From Thiotrichaceae bacterium (GTDB taxonomy: Bacteria; Pseudomonadota; Gammaproteobacteria; Beggiatoales; Beggiatoaceae), in assembly GCA_029939505.1 (NCBI GenBank), contig JAOZSV010000002.1, forward strand, positions 17,741 through 81,740: 64,000 bases of DNA. Reading direction: 5' to 3'. The number at the start of each line of letters is the position of its first letter. Positions within the stretch are counted from its first letter, which is position 1. Made by a program: the position numbers and the translations under genes. The notes under the pieces were generated by a model. The model saw nothing but the letters and a program-made list of their open reading frames with translations, was not told the DNA's origin and made no database searches. Below are positions 20,475 to 31,532 of the stretch, one piece after another.

Positions 20475-22631
20475 ATGCCAGTGGATTTAGCAGAAATTCG
20501 TGAAATTTTTTTTGAAGAAAGTGTTGAGAATCTCAATAGGATGGAATCGAATTTACTCGAATTGGAAAAAGGAACTGTTGATAGTGAACTCATCAACAGT
20601 ATCTTTCGTGGTGCCCATTCGATTAAAGGGGGGGCTGGCATATTTAACTTTGAAGAAATCATTGCCTTTGCACATATCATGGAAACTTTGCTTGATGATA
20701 TGCGCCATGAAAAACAGGTTATAACGCCTTCAGTGATTGATTTATTGTTACGCTCAGTGGATGCCCTGCGAATGATGTTATTAGCCGTCAAAGAGGAAAG
20801 TGACTATGATGTTCAAGAAGTACAGGCTTGTCAAAATGAACTGAAAAATGTTTTAAATGTGCCGACAAAGAAAAGTGATGAAAAAGAAAGTCTTGAAGAA
20901 GAAAGTGATGAAAAAGCAACCTCTGAATCTTCTAAATCTTCTGAATCTTCTGAGTTAAAAGAGCCAGCCACCTCTGACACGTCAACAACGGGATGGCATA
21001 TCGTCTTTAAGCCCAACTTGTCTATGCTGAAAACGGGTAATGATCCGATTAATCTGTTTGATGAATTAAAACGTTTAGGGGATTTAGAAGTTAAGGTAGA
21101 TATAAGCCAAATACCCACTTTTTCTGATCTGGATGTACAAGCATGTCATTTAAGTTGGGAACTCATTTTACGTGCTGATGTTAAACTGGCTGCTCTTGAA
21201 GAGATTTTTGATTGGGTAGAAGACGAATGCGAATTACATATTACGGCTTTAGAGGAATTTTCATCGCCGCAAGAAACAGAATCCCCTCTTGAAAAAAGTG
21301 AAGAATTTATCATTGATAAATGTGAAGGGGCAGTTAATCAAATTGAACAACCCATTCCCCACTTTAAAAAAGAAACAAATAGGGAAGAGATTTCTCAGCT
21401 AAAAACCGCCCCGATTGAACATAAAAAAAAGGTTCATCACCAGACAGAAGCCAATTCTATTCGTGTCAGTATTAACAAAATTGATGATCTAATTAATATG
21501 GTTGGTGAATTGGTAATTACCCAATCCATGTTGGAACAATTTGGAGATAATTTTGACAGTTCACGTATTAGCCAATTGCGCGATGGCTTATCACAATTAG
21601 AACGTAATAGCCGTGAATTACAAGAAAGCGTCATGCGTATTCGCATGTTACCTATCAGTTATTCATTTAATCGCTTTCCGCGCCTAGTTCACGATTTAAG
21701 TTTACAATTAAGCAAAAAAGTTGAATTAAAATTATCAGGTGAACATACTGAATTAGATAAAACAGTATTAGAAAAAATGAGTGATCCGCTGGTACATTTG
21801 GTGCGTAATGCCCTTGATCATGGCATTGAAACACCAGTACAACGTCAAGCGGCGGGCAAGTCTGAAACGGGAGAATTGCGCCTCCACGCTTTTCATCAAG
21901 GGGGCAATATTATTATTCAAATCAGCGATGATGGGGCAGGTTTTGATTTGGATAAAATCCGTGCTAAGGCGATACAACAAGATTTGTTAAATCCTGATGA
22001 TCATCCTAGCGAAGAAGAGTTATATGATCTGATTTTTCAGCCGGGCTTTACGACTGTAGAGGAAGTGAGTAATTTATCGGGGCGTGGTGTAGGCATGGAC
22101 GTGGTGCGCCGTAATATTCGTGCATTAGGGGGTACAATTCATGTTGAATCTAAACAAGGAGAAGGCTCAACTTTCAATGTCCGTCTTCCACTGACCTTAG
22201 CCATTTTAGATGGGCAATTAGTGCGTGTTGGGCAAGAAATTTACATTTTATCCTTACTTTCTATTATTGAATCACTGCGTGTTCAAACAAAATTAGTGAA
22301 TTCTTATGGAGGCTCTGCTGAAGTGTATAAGTTACGCGATGAATACATTCCTATTTTGCGCTTGTATGATTTGTTTGACATTATACCCAGCACGACTCAA
22401 TTAGAACAAGGTATATTAGTGATTGCTGAAGGCGAAGGTCAAAAAATTGGATTATTTGTTGATGAACTACTTTCTCAACAACAAATTGTGATTAAAAGTT
22501 TAGAAAGTAATTATAAAAAAATACAAGGCATTTTTGGCGCAACCATTTTAGGCAATGGTAGTGTGGCTTTAATTTTAGATGTTGCTGGATTAATTCAACG
22601 TTTTCATCATATCGATTTTCAGGAAAACTGA
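20475..22631 (+). CDS. cheA: Chemotaxis histidine kinase CheA
   Basis: Hpt IFRGAHSIKGGAGIF, kinase LVHLVRNALDHGIE, GRGVGMDVVRRNI, CheW-like C-terminus. Confidence 0.96.
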   Translation: MPVDLAEIREIFFEESVENLNRMESNLLELEKGTVDSELINSIFRGAHSIKGGAGIFNFEEIIAFAHIMETLLDDMRHEKQVITPSVIDLLLRSVDALRMMLLAVKEESDYDVQEVQACQNELKNVLNVPTKKSDEKESLEEESDEKATSESSKSSESSELKEPATSDTSTTGWHIVFKPNLSMLKTGNDPINLFDELKRLGDLEVKVDISQIPTFSDLDVQACHLSWELILRADVKLAALEEIFDWVEDECELHITALEEFSSPQETESPLEKSEEFIIDKCEGAVNQIEQPIPHFKKETNREEISQLKTAPIEHKKKVHHQTEANSIRVSINKIDDLINMVGELVITQSMLEQFGDNFDSSRISQLRDGLSQLERNSRELQESVMRIRMLPISYSFNRFPRLVHDLSLQLSKKVELKLSGEHTELDKTVLEKMSDPLVHLVRNALDHGIETPVQRQAAGKSETGELRLHAFHQGGNIIIQISDDGAGFDLDKIRAKAIQQDLLNPDDHPSEEELYDLIFQPGFTTVEEVSNLSGRGVGMDVVRRNIRALGGTIHVESKQGEGSTFNVRLPLTLAILDGQLVRVGQEIYILSLLSIIESLRVQTKLVNSYGGSAEVYKLRDEYIPILRLYDLFDIIPSTTQLEQGILVIAEGEGQKIGLFVDELLSQQQIVIKSLESNYKKIQGIFGATILGNGSVALILDVAGLIQRFHHIDFQEN

Positions 22632-22636
22632 GGAGC

Positions 22637-22775
22637 TCTTGCAAAACTCGCTTTTTCGAGTTTCGAGCTTAGAAATCGAGGCTAAAGTTTTTTTGAAGAA
22701 AAAACTTTAGCCTCGATTCGATTTTTTTCAAAAATCGGATTTCTTAAACCTCGTGTGTTCAGAGTTTTGCAAGAA
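22637..22775. repeat. Composite GCAAAACTCG..family-D (AGAAATCCGATTTTT) palindrome interrupted by a nested family-1 hairpin (about 22678-22717)
   Basis: Comparison with uninterrupted inverse copy at 37669-37764. Confidence 0.88.
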
Positions 22776-22861
22776 CCTCTGAGTACAACTTTTTTCAAAA
22801 ATCGGATTTCTTAAACCTCGCCCGATTGTGAAAATTCTGATTCAAACAGGAAAATTTTTCT

Positions 22862-23368
22862 ATGACAAGTGAAACCACCAAAATCACTAAAAAATATCTC
22901 ACTTTTTTTTTAGCAAAAGAAGAATATGCAGTAGATATTTTATGTGTACAAGAAATAAAAGGTTGGAACAAAGCGACTACAATACCCAATACACCTGACT
23001 ATATTTCTGGTGTTATTAATTTACGGGGGACGATTATACCGATTATTGATTTACGCTTGCGTTTTAATCTCGAATGTCAGGATTATGGACCAATGACTGT
23101 TGTTATAGTCGTTAAAGTCGTCTCCTCTGGAAAGAAAGAACGCATCATGGGTATCGTTGTTGATGCCGTATCGGATGTTCATGATGTTGCTGAAGACGAG
23201 ATTAAACCGCCCCCTAATTTTGGGAGTATCATCAGCACCGAATTTGTGAAAGGGCTGGCGACAGTAAAAGACAAAATGGTAATCGTGTTAGACATTGATC
23301 TTTTGCTTAATTCCCAGGAATTAGCTATTGTTGAAAGCCTTTCTGATGAATTGTTAACTGAACATTGA
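22862..23368 (+). CDS. cheW: Chemotaxis coupling protein CheW
   Basis: YLTFFLAKEEYAVDILCVQEIKGWNKATTIPNTPDYISGVINLRGTIIPIIDLRLRF. Confidence 0.96.
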   Translation: MTSETTKITKKYLTFFLAKEEYAVDILCVQEIKGWNKATTIPNTPDYISGVINLRGTIIPIIDLRLRFNLECQDYGPMTVVIVVKVVSSGKKERIMGIVVDAVSDVHDVAEDEIKPPPNFGSIISTEFVKGLATVKDKMVIVLDIDLLLNSQELAIVESLSDELLTEH

Positions 23369-23390
23369 TAACTAAACACAGGTAATTAAT

Positions 23391-26108
23391 ATGTTATTTA
23401 TTGCTAATTTGAAAATCAAATACAAACTGATGTTAATGCTCTTTTTTCCTCTCGTCGGATTATTACATTTTTCCAGTAATCTTATGATTGAAAAATCGCA
23501 TATCGCCAGAGATATGGAAGGATTAGCGGAATTAACGCAATTGTCAAAACATCTCAGTCATATCGTCCATGCAATTCAATTGGAACGGGGCGCAAGTAGC
23601 TTGTTTTTGAAAAGTCAAGGTCAAAAATTCTCCAAGAGACTCAGCCAATATCGTACTGAAACCGATGAATCCATCACGATATTAAGGGATTATTTACAAA
23701 AACTTGATAGCCAGCAATTTGAGAGCGATCTTAACACGAAACTCGCTCAGATGTTAAAAATGTTGAAGCACGTTAAATATCTCCGTACCGATGTAACAAG
23801 CCTGAAAATTCAACAACCTAAAGCCGTAGAACGCTATACTGAGATTAACGATACTTTATTTAAATTTCTGATACAGTCTTCTCAATACGCCAACTATAAA
23901 GACGTTCTTCCACTCAAACTCGCCTATATTAATCTCTTAAATGCAAAGGAAAAAGCAGGATTAGAACGCGCTTTGTTATCAGCCGTGTTTAGTCAAAAAT
24001 CACTTGAACCGGGACAATTCCGACAGTTTATTAAACTGGTTTCAGTGCAAAAAGCCTATTTGAATCATGATGTCATGCTTTATCTGACTGAGGAACAAAG
24101 AAAATTTCTAAATACACAATTATCATCAGGTCAATTTATCAAAGAAACCACAAGAATGCGTGAAATGGTTTACGCGGCTAGAACGACTAATGGCAAACTG
24201 CAAACAACAGTTGAACCTGAATATTGGTTTAAAATGCAAACCGGTAAAATTGATCTCTTCAAAAAAGTGGAGGATAAATTGGCTCACGATTTATATCTTA
24301 AAGCGGATAAAAATCATAAAGTCGCTAAGACTGATTTTTTTATCCTAATCATTGTGATGATGAGCATCATTATCTTGGCAACCCTGTTTTTTGTCATTAT
24401 CTTGACAGATACCACTCAACGTCTCAGTAAAGCCGTATGGATTGCCAACGAGATTGCCAACGGAAATTTGAATAATCAAATTGAACTCTCATATAAGGAT
24501 GAAACTGGATTGCTTAGTCATGCCCTTAATTCTATGCAAACCCAATTACGTGAACGCATTGAAAATGAAAAACAGGTTGCTGAGGAAGCCTTGCGTATTA
24601 ACCGTGCGTTAGATAAAGCAACAACCAATATCCTGATTACCGACAAGGATTACAACATTATCTACCTCAACGAAGCCGCGCAAAGTCTATTTCAAACAGA
24701 GGAAGAGAATATTCGCAAATCCCTCAAGAATTTTGATGCCAATCATTTAATCGGTGCAAATTTTAATCTTTTTCATCAAAAAAACATTGAACAATTATCG
24801 TTATTAAAAGGATTAACAGGCAGCCACTTGGCAAAAATCGCTATTGATGATTTGGCACTTGAACATATCATTACCCCCGTGAACAATATCAATGGTGAAC
24901 GTTTAGGTATGGTGGTTGAGTTTAACAATCGTACCATCGAAGTGGCGACTGAACAAGAAATTAATCGAGTTTTGCAAGCTGCCTCTCAAGGCGATCTTCA
25001 ACAACGTATCCATCTCGAAAACAAAAGTGGATTTTTCAAAACCTTCAGCGAAGGTATCAATCAAATCATGGATTCCAACCAACTTGCGGTTGAAGACATT
25101 ATGCGCCTTATCGCTGCCCTAGCCAACGGAGATTTGACTAAACAAATTGAAAATAAGTATATCGGCATTTTTGGACAATTAAAAAATGACATCAACTCAA
25201 CTGTAGATAAGTTGACAGATATTATGACGGCAATATTGTTAATGGCGAGATCACTTAATAACACCGCCGAAAATATCTCAGAAGACAATATCAACCTCAG
25301 TCACCGTACCAAAGCACAAGCCGCATCGCTAGAAGAAACCGCCGCCAGTATGGAACAAATAACCAGTACTGTGCAGCAAAATACAGATCATGCACAGCAA
25401 GCCAGCTGTTTAGCGGTTGATGCGAAAAACGGTGCCGAGCAAGGAGGTGAAGTCGTTGGAGCCACCATACAGGCTATGACAGAAATCAGTCACAGCAGCC
25501 AAAAAATCACTGATATTATTGGGGTTATTGATAATATTGCTTTTCAAACCAATCTGTTAGCACTCAATGCTGCTGTTGAAGCCGCCAGGGCTGGTGAACA
25601 AGGGCGAGGTTTTGCAGTAGTCGCAACTGAAGTGCGTAGCCTTGCACAACGCAGTGCATCTGCGGCAAAAGAAATCAAGGCGTTGATAAAAGATAGTGTT
25701 TGTAAAGTCAAAGAGGGTACAAAACTCGCCAATAAATCGGGTGAAAACCTAAAAGAAATTGTTCTTGCTGCAAAAAAAGTCAGTGAAATCATTACGGAAA
25801 TTGCCACTGCTAATCATGAACAATCTTTAGGTATCCATCAGATTAACAAAGCAGTTGCACAAATGGACGAAATGACTCAAAAAAATGCCGATTTAGTTGA
25901 AGTCGCCACCACTGCAAGTAATGACATGAAAGAACAAGCACAGACACTTAAAGAACAAGTTTCCTTTTTTAAAGTGACAGAAGGGGAATTACATCAAGAG
26001 AGCATTCAGAACGCTTTAGTCATTGATCATCCAACTATTCACGTGGAGGAAATCCCTAAACGTTCAGCACCTTCTTTTTATAAAGAGACTGACTGGGAAG
26101 ATTTTTGA
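23391..26108 (+). CDS. Methyl-accepting chemotaxis protein with NIT-like sensor, HAMP and PAS regions
   Basis: [15 protein letters not shown] (NIT); [24 protein letters not shown] (PAS); [43 protein letters not shown]-type signalling hairpin. Confidence 0.93.
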   Translation: MLFIANLKIKYKLMLMLFFPLVGLLHFSSNLMIEKSHIARDMEGLAELTQLSKHLSHIVHAIQLERGASSLFLKSQGQKFSKRLSQYRTETDESITILRDYLQKLDSQQFESDLNTKLAQMLKMLKHVKYLRTDVTSLKIQQPKAVERYTEINDTLFKFLIQSSQYANYKDVLPLKLAYINLLNAKEKAGLERALLSAVFSQKSLEPGQFRQFIKLVSVQKAYLNHDVMLYLTEEQRKFLNTQLSSGQFIKETTRMREMVYAARTTNGKLQTTVEPEYWFKMQTGKIDLFKKVEDKLAHDLYLKADKNHKVAKTDFFILIIVMMSIIILATLFFVIILTDTTQRLSKAVWIANEIANGNLNNQIELSYKDETGLLSHALNSMQTQLRERIENEKQVAEEALRINRALDKATTNILITDKDYNIIYLNEAAQSLFQTEEENIRKSLKNFDANHLIGANFNLFHQKNIEQLSLLKGLTGSHLAKIAIDDLALEHIITPVNNINGERLGMVVEFNNRTIEVATEQEINRVLQAASQGDLQQRIHLENKSGFFKTFSEGINQIMDSNQLAVEDIMRLIAALANGDLTKQIENKYIGIFGQLKNDINSTVDKLTDIMTAILLMARSLNNTAENISEDNINLSHRTKAQAASLEETAASMEQITSTVQQNTDHAQQASCLAVDAKNGAEQGGEVVGATIQAMTEISHSSQKITDIIGVIDNIAFQTNLLALNAAVEAARAGEQGRGFAVVATEVRSLAQRSASAAKEIKALIKDSVCKVKEGTKLANKSGENLKEIVLAAKKVSEIITEIATANHEQSLGIHQINKAVAQMDEMTQKNADLVEVATTASNDMKEQAQTLKEQVSFFKVTEGELHQESIQNALVIDHPTIHVEEIPKRSAPSFYKETDWEDF

Positions 26109-26124
26109 GATTTGAAAAAAGTTT

Positions 26125-26335
26125 TTGAGTCCAACGCTATTTTGGAGTCCAACGCTTTGGAAATAGGAGTCCAACGCTTTAGCTTTGGAAACAGGAGTCC
26201 AACGCTTTAGCTTTGGAAACAGGAGTCCAACGCTTTAGCTTTGGATTTTGGAGTCCAACGCTTTAGCTTTTGGAGTCCAACGCTTTGGATTTTCGAGTCC
26301 AACGCTTTAGCTTTGGATTTTGGAGTCATAAACTG
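26125..26335. repeat. Array of eight or so GGAGTCCAACGCTTTAGCTTTGG units
   Basis: Direct reading. Confidence 0.95.
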
Positions 26336-26349
26336 ATTTAAAATAAAAT

Positions 26350-26622
26350 AGCTTTGTACAGGACATTTTTTTATAAGTTATTGATTTAATTTGCTTTCCA
26401 TTGTTAGAATCAGAATTTAAGAATTTAAGAATTTAAGAATTGAAAACATCATAAGTCATGTAGGTCGGGTTAGATGGCGTCGCAACGTAACCCGACATTT
26501 ATCTACTAAAACATCGAATGCTTTCGCCTCGAATTGAATTTTTAGGAAAATGTCGGGTTACTTTGCGACGCCAGCTAACCCGACCTACATAGCTAACAAT
26601 AAAAAATGTCCTGTACAAAGAT
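26350..26622. repeat. Nested palindrome: outer TTTGTACAGGACATTTTTT..AAAAAATGTCCTGTACAAA; inner ATGTAGGTCGGGTTAG..CTAACCCGACCTACAT (26458-26590)
   Basis: Both arm pairs read directly. Confidence 0.9.
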
Positions 26623-26664
26623 AAAATAGTTAAAAATTGACCGTTTTTATAAATGTCGTTCTGT

Positions 26665-26790
26665 ACTCCAAAATCATTCCAAAGCTAAAGCGTTGGACTC
26701 CTATTTCCAATGCTAAAGCGTTGGACTCCAAAATTATTCCAAAGCGTTGGACTCCAAAATTATTCCAAAGCGTTGTATTCCAAAATCATT
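26665..26790. repeat. Reverse-orientation array of CCAAAGCTAAAGCGTTGGACTCC units
   Basis: Direct reading. Confidence 0.9.
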
Positions 26791-26912
26791 CCAAATTAAA
26801 ACTTTACATCTCCTCAAATAAAGCCTAAAATACTTTGCTCAGTCAACAATCATAGCGATAAAAGACTTCACGCTATTTTTGAAATATCGTATTAACCGTT
26901 AACAAATTAACA

Positions 26913-29012
26913 ATGAATATATTTAATAACCTAAAAATCAGAACAAAGCTAACTCTATCAATTACTTTCTTAATGGCTATTGCAATTGCTGTTATTTCCA
27001 CCATTATTGGCTATAAAGTACAAGAAATGGCCAACTCTGATGCAGAAATTATTGTCAAAGAAACTGCTAATCGTTATGCCAATTATGTCAGAGCAGAACT
27101 TGAAAAGCCTTTGTCTGAAGCAAGAGCGATTGCTATTCTATTTGAAACCGCTTCTCATACTGAAGACCTCCAAATCACGCGAACAAAAATTAATTTATGG
27201 CTCAAAAATTTTATTGAACATGAATCCAATTTTTTTGGCATCGGTATCGTTTGTGAACCAGATGTTTTTTTTGAAAAAGATGCCAATTTCATTAATGCGC
27301 CTGGACATGATAAAAAAGGCCGTTTTGCTTCATATTGGACGCAGATAAAAAATGAAAAGGCGGTTTTAGAACCCCTTTTAAATTACGAAACCCAAGATTT
27401 TTATAAAAACACAAAAAAGGATGCGAAGGAAAGTATTATTGGTCCCTATCCCCATTCAGTACGGGGCAAAGAACTTCGGTTAACCACGTTAGCGGTTCCC
27501 ATGATTCATGTCATGGCGAATAATGAAGCAGACAAGCATTTTTTAGGTGTTATCAGAATCGACATAGCACTTGAATATTTACAGCAAAAACTGAGTGATC
27601 TTGACATATCGGATTTTAAAAATGCTTATGTCAGTGTCTATTCAACTAATGGAACCATTGTTGCCAGTAAAAATGCCGATTATATCGGAAAGAATCTCAA
27701 TGAAACTACTTACAGTGAGGAGATGAAAGAATATATTTCAAAACTGGAATCTTTTCTTATCACTAGAAAATCAAAAACGCTTGATAAAACGGTTATCACC
27801 TACGGCGCACCTATAGAAATTGGCAATACTGGCACCCGTTGGATGGTTGCGGTGAGTATTCCTGAAGATGAATTGTCTCTGGGATCAAAAGAGGTAAAAT
27901 GGCGAATTATTCTCATTGGTTTTATCAGCATTATTGTTATGACGCTAGTGATATTCATTTCTTCAAAAACGATTTCTAACTCTTTAAATAAAGTCGTTAG
28001 CCTTTCCAAAGCCATTGCAAAGGGGAATTTGAATAATCAAATTGAATTGGTGAGAAAAGATGAAATCGGACAATTATTACGCGCATTTGCTAGTATGCAA
28101 ACGCAGTTACGCAACATTGTCAAAACAATCTCATTGACAGTTGATGTTGTTAATACTGCCGCCGAAGAAATTTCACAGGGCAATGTTAGCCTTAGTCAAC
28201 GCACGGAAAAACAAGCCGCTTCACTTGAAGAAACGGCGGCGAATATGGAGCAAATGACTAGCACAGTACAGCACAATGCTGATAATGCCAAACAAGCCTC
28301 CGAATTAGCCATTAGTGCAAAAGAAAGTGCTTTACAAGGTGGTGAGGTTATTAATTCAACAATCTGCGCCATAACTGAAATCAACAAGAGTAGTCAAAAA
28401 GTCACCGAAATCATTGGCGTAATCAATGACATTGCTTTTCAAACTAACCTGTTGGCACTTAATGCCGCTGTTGAAGCCGCTCGTGCGGGTGAATATGGGC
28501 GTGGTTTTGCAGTAGTCGCTTCCGAAGTACGCAATCTCGCACAACGCAGTGCTGCCGCTGCTAAAGAGATCAAAACATTAATACAAGACAGTGTTCTCAA
28601 AGTTGAAGAAGGCACCAAACTCGCTAATCAGTCGGGAGACACTTTAGGGGAAATCATCACAGCAGTAAAAAAAGTCAGTGACATCATTTCTGAAATTGCG
28701 GCAGCCAATCAGGAACAATCTTTAGGCATTCGTCAGGTGAACAAATCCATTAGTCAAATGGATGAAATGACTCAAAAAAATGCGGTTTTAGTTGAAGAAG
28801 CGGCTACAACAAGTGGTGCTATGAAAGAGCAAGCATTAAGCCTGAAAGAACAGATCGCGTTTTTTAAGTTTGGGCAATATGAATTGCATCAAAACGCTAA
28901 TCAAATATTCGTCAATCCTCTTCAAGAACAAGCAAATAAGGAAGAATATCAAAGGCATAAACCGTTTATTTCACCACATTTCCATGAAGAAAATGAATGG
29001 AAAGATTTTTAA
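26913..29012 (+). CDS. Methyl-accepting chemotaxis protein with Cache-type sensor
   Basis: Extracellular domain with FFGIGIVCEPDVFFEKDANF...[64 protein letters not shown]. Confidence 0.94.
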   Translation: MNIFNNLKIRTKLTLSITFLMAIAIAVISTIIGYKVQEMANSDAEIIVKETANRYANYVRAELEKPLSEARAIAILFETASHTEDLQITRTKINLWLKNFIEHESNFFGIGIVCEPDVFFEKDANFINAPGHDKKGRFASYWTQIKNEKAVLEPLLNYETQDFYKNTKKDAKESIIGPYPHSVRGKELRLTTLAVPMIHVMANNEADKHFLGVIRIDIALEYLQQKLSDLDISDFKNAYVSVYSTNGTIVASKNADYIGKNLNETTYSEEMKEYISKLESFLITRKSKTLDKTVITYGAPIEIGNTGTRWMVAVSIPEDELSLGSKEVKWRIILIGFISIIVMTLVIFISSKTISNSLNKVVSLSKAIAKGNLNNQIELVRKDEIGQLLRAFASMQTQLRNIVKTISLTVDVVNTAAEEISQGNVSLSQRTEKQAASLEETAANMEQMTSTVQHNADNAKQASELAISAKESALQGGEVINSTICAITEINKSSQKVTEIIGVINDIAFQTNLLALNAAVEAARAGEYGRGFAVVASEVRNLAQRSAAAAKEIKTLIQDSVLKVEEGTKLANQSGDTLGEIITAVKKVSDIISEIAAANQEQSLGIRQVNKSISQMDEMTQKNAVLVEEAATTSGAMKEQALSLKEQIAFFKFGQYELHQNANQIFVNPLQEQANKEEYQRHKPFISPHFHEENEWKDF

Positions 29013-29709
29013 GTGAATGGTTTTCGAGTTTTTAGTTTTTTGAAAAAAAACTAAAAACTCGAAATGATGAATGGTGAATGATGTATGAACCTATCCCACT
29101 ATTCATTTTTGAGCTTAGAAATCCGATTTTTTCAAAAAATCGCTTAAACCTCGTTCATTTTTGAGCTTAGAAATCCGATTTTTTGAAAGGATTTCTTAAA
29201 CCGATTGTCAAAAACTCAAATATTTTTATTCATTGTTCTGCATTTTTGAATAGGGCCGGATAGGTTCATGTATGAATGATTTAACCATTCACCATTCACC
29301 ATTCGAGGTTTGAGTTTTTATCATCAGTAAAAACTAAAACTCGCATGAATAGTGGATGTCTTAATAGACCGTTTTTTAGTGTGGCTATTATGTTGATATT
29401 GTCGGTGATGAATAAAAAATATCAGTTTAAACAATCACTTGAAAATTATTTTCGGTGATTTAAAAGAGAATTTCATGAACTTCAAGAACGGATTGATGTA
29501 AAGTGTCTTTTGGAGGTGGTGGAAAAACGTCATGAGCGGGGCAACTTGGGCAACTTAAACTGGTTGATTCCATGCAACGGGTACTCGCCGCGTTTTTCTT
29601 CAAAAAACTCAAACCTCGAAACCATTAACCATTAACCATTCGAGGTTTGAGTTTTTCTTCAAAAAACTCAAACCTCGAAACCATTAACCATTCACCATTA
29701 TTATTAAAG

Positions 29710-31179
29710 ATGAAACAAAAAAGCACTATTCTAATTGTTGATGATGACTCAATAGGGCGTGAAACGCTAAACGTATTACTCTGTAATCAGGGATATGACT
29801 TAGCTTTTGCTGTTAATGGACCAGAAGCCTTAATTAAAGCAGCAGAATTAAGCCCTGATGTCATCTTATTGGATGTCATGATGCCGGGTATGGATGGCTT
29901 TGAAGTTTGCCGACGTTTGCGTAAAGATAAATCACTTGCTAACGTACCCATTCTCATGCTCACATCCTTAGGTGATCGTGAATCACGCCTACAAGGGCTT
30001 GAAGCTGGCGCAGACGATTTTATCTCCAAACCCTTTGACACCTTTGAATTGCGGGCGAGATTAAAAACCATTACAAAGCTTAATCGCTATCACACCTTAC
30101 TCGTAGAACAGGCTAAGTTTGAGTGGGTTGTTGAGCAGGCTGATGATGCTTATGTGATACTTGATCACAATGATCAAATATTTTATGCCAATTCACAAGC
30201 GCGTAAGTATTTTAACTTGCAGACAAAGCAAGATGAACCAATAGGTGAAAAATTCTTAGAATTGGCGAAGAAACACTACCATTGCGAGCCGCAACAAACT
30301 TGGACGAATTGGTTAGAATATGTTAATCAACCTTCTCCTCGCTATCTTGTGCATCCAGAAACCTCAAACGCTCACGCACTCTGGTTACAAGTTGACGTGA
30401 TGGAAATGTCGCGAGGTGCTGGCGAAAAGTATTTAGTTCGCCTGCGTAATGTGACAGATACGATTTTAGCTGAAAGACGAAAATGGACTTTCCAAGGGCA
30501 AATACGTCACAAGTTGAAAACACCCCTTTCTCCCATCACGATGGGGCTTGAATATCTTAAAAGCAATTACGCAGATTTGAGTGAGACGGATAGAAAAGAA
30601 TTTATTGAAATTGCTTACTCTGGCGCGACACGCCTCCATGCTGAAATTGAAGAAATTTTCAGATATCTGGATGTCTCTGATGTGCTTAAACCAGAATTTG
30701 GCATTTGTCAGATCACTGATATTCTATTGATCATCGACACCATTAAAGAAGACATGGCACTGAAATCCGTTCATGTTTCACAGAAGAATATTAAAAGCCC
30801 TGATAATATTTCTATCTTTTTTTCTCCACAGGCGATGGAATTGGTATTGACAGAACTCTTATCCAATGCGAAAAAGTTTCATCCAGAAGGTTCGCCCTGC
30901 TTAGAAATCAATATATCTGCTATTCCAGAAGGCTTATGTCTGCAAGTTTGTGATGATGGTTTGCAATTGTCGCCAGAGCAAATGGCTAATATTTGGACTC
31001 CCTTTTATCAGGGCGAGAAAAGTTTTACTGGTGAAGCAGAGGGAATGGGGCTTGGTTTATCAATGGTGGCTTCATTGATATGGGAAATAGGGGGTACATG
31101 CCATGCCTATAACCGTAAAGAAAAAAAGGGTATAATTATAGAATTGACTTTGCCCTTTGCTAATACTTTCGAGGTTTGA
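29710..31179 (+). CDS. Response regulator-sensor histidine kinase (REC-PAS-HATPase); start 29710 preferred over 29647
   Basis: TILIVDDDSIGRETLNVLL...VILLDVMMPGMDGFEVCRRLR; RHKLKTPLSPITMGLEYL; MGLGLSMVASLIWEIGG. Confidence 0.93.
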   Translation: MKQKSTILIVDDDSIGRETLNVLLCNQGYDLAFAVNGPEALIKAAELSPDVILLDVMMPGMDGFEVCRRLRKDKSLANVPILMLTSLGDRESRLQGLEAGADDFISKPFDTFELRARLKTITKLNRYHTLLVEQAKFEWVVEQADDAYVILDHNDQIFYANSQARKYFNLQTKQDEPIGEKFLELAKKHYHCEPQQTWTNWLEYVNQPSPRYLVHPETSNAHALWLQVDVMEMSRGAGEKYLVRLRNVTDTILAERRKWTFQGQIRHKLKTPLSPITMGLEYLKSNYADLSETDRKEFIEIAYSGATRLHAEIEEIFRYLDVSDVLKPEFGICQITDILLIIDTIKEDMALKSVHVSQKNIKSPDNISIFFSPQAMELVLTELLSNAKKFHPEGSPCLEINISAIPEGLCLQVCDDGLQLSPEQMANIWTPFYQGEKSFTGEAEGMGLGLSMVASLIWEIGGTCHAYNRKEKKGIIIELTLPFANTFEV

Positions 31180-31313
31180 ACTCAAGGTTAATCGTTTTTC
31201 GTAACGACTCAGGCGTTAGCCTTGAAATTGGTTTCAAGGCTAAAAGCTAAAGCAGACTAAAGCAGACTAAAGATTGAGTCGCAAAGCCAGCCGACAAGAA
31301 CGGAGACTTTATC

Positions 31314-31532
31314 ATGAAAAAAGAAAGCATTGTTAGATACTCTACCGAAGAACTCAAAAATTTCGAGATAAATGGCGGTGATAAAACAGATTGGCAAAGT
31401 CTCAGTCTTATGAAAGACGAAGATATCAAGTATGATGAAGATTCACCAAAAATCACCGAAGAGATGTTTTCCAAAGCCACTACACCAAAACAGAACCAAA
31501 CGGAAATCACCTTAGGAATGGTCACGAAATAA
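31314..31532 (+). CDS. Small BrnA-antitoxin-like protein, no toxin partner visible
   Basis: KTDWQSLSLMKDEDIKYDEDSPKITEEMFSKA resembles the TDW..L..M.DEDI..DSP..T..FF..A pattern of BrnA-like antitoxins. Confidence 0.5.
   Translation: MKKESIVRYSTEELKNFEINGGDKTDWQSLSLMKDEDIKYDEDSPKITEEMFSKATTPKQNQTEITLGMVTK

Noticed and set aside
25544-25807. Antisense ORF over MCP signalling domain
   Set aside because: Mirror of strongly conserved MCP coding sequence; codon-structure artefact
26125-26335. Possible CRISPR array
   Set aside because: Units are ~23 bp with 5-10 nt variable gaps that are themselves repeated (GAAACAG, ATTTT); no unique 30-40 nt spacers and no cas genes
26637-26828. 63-aa ORF with NAKALDSKIIPKRWTPKLFQ repeats
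   Set aside because: Translation of GGACTCCAAAATTATTCCAAAGCG repeats
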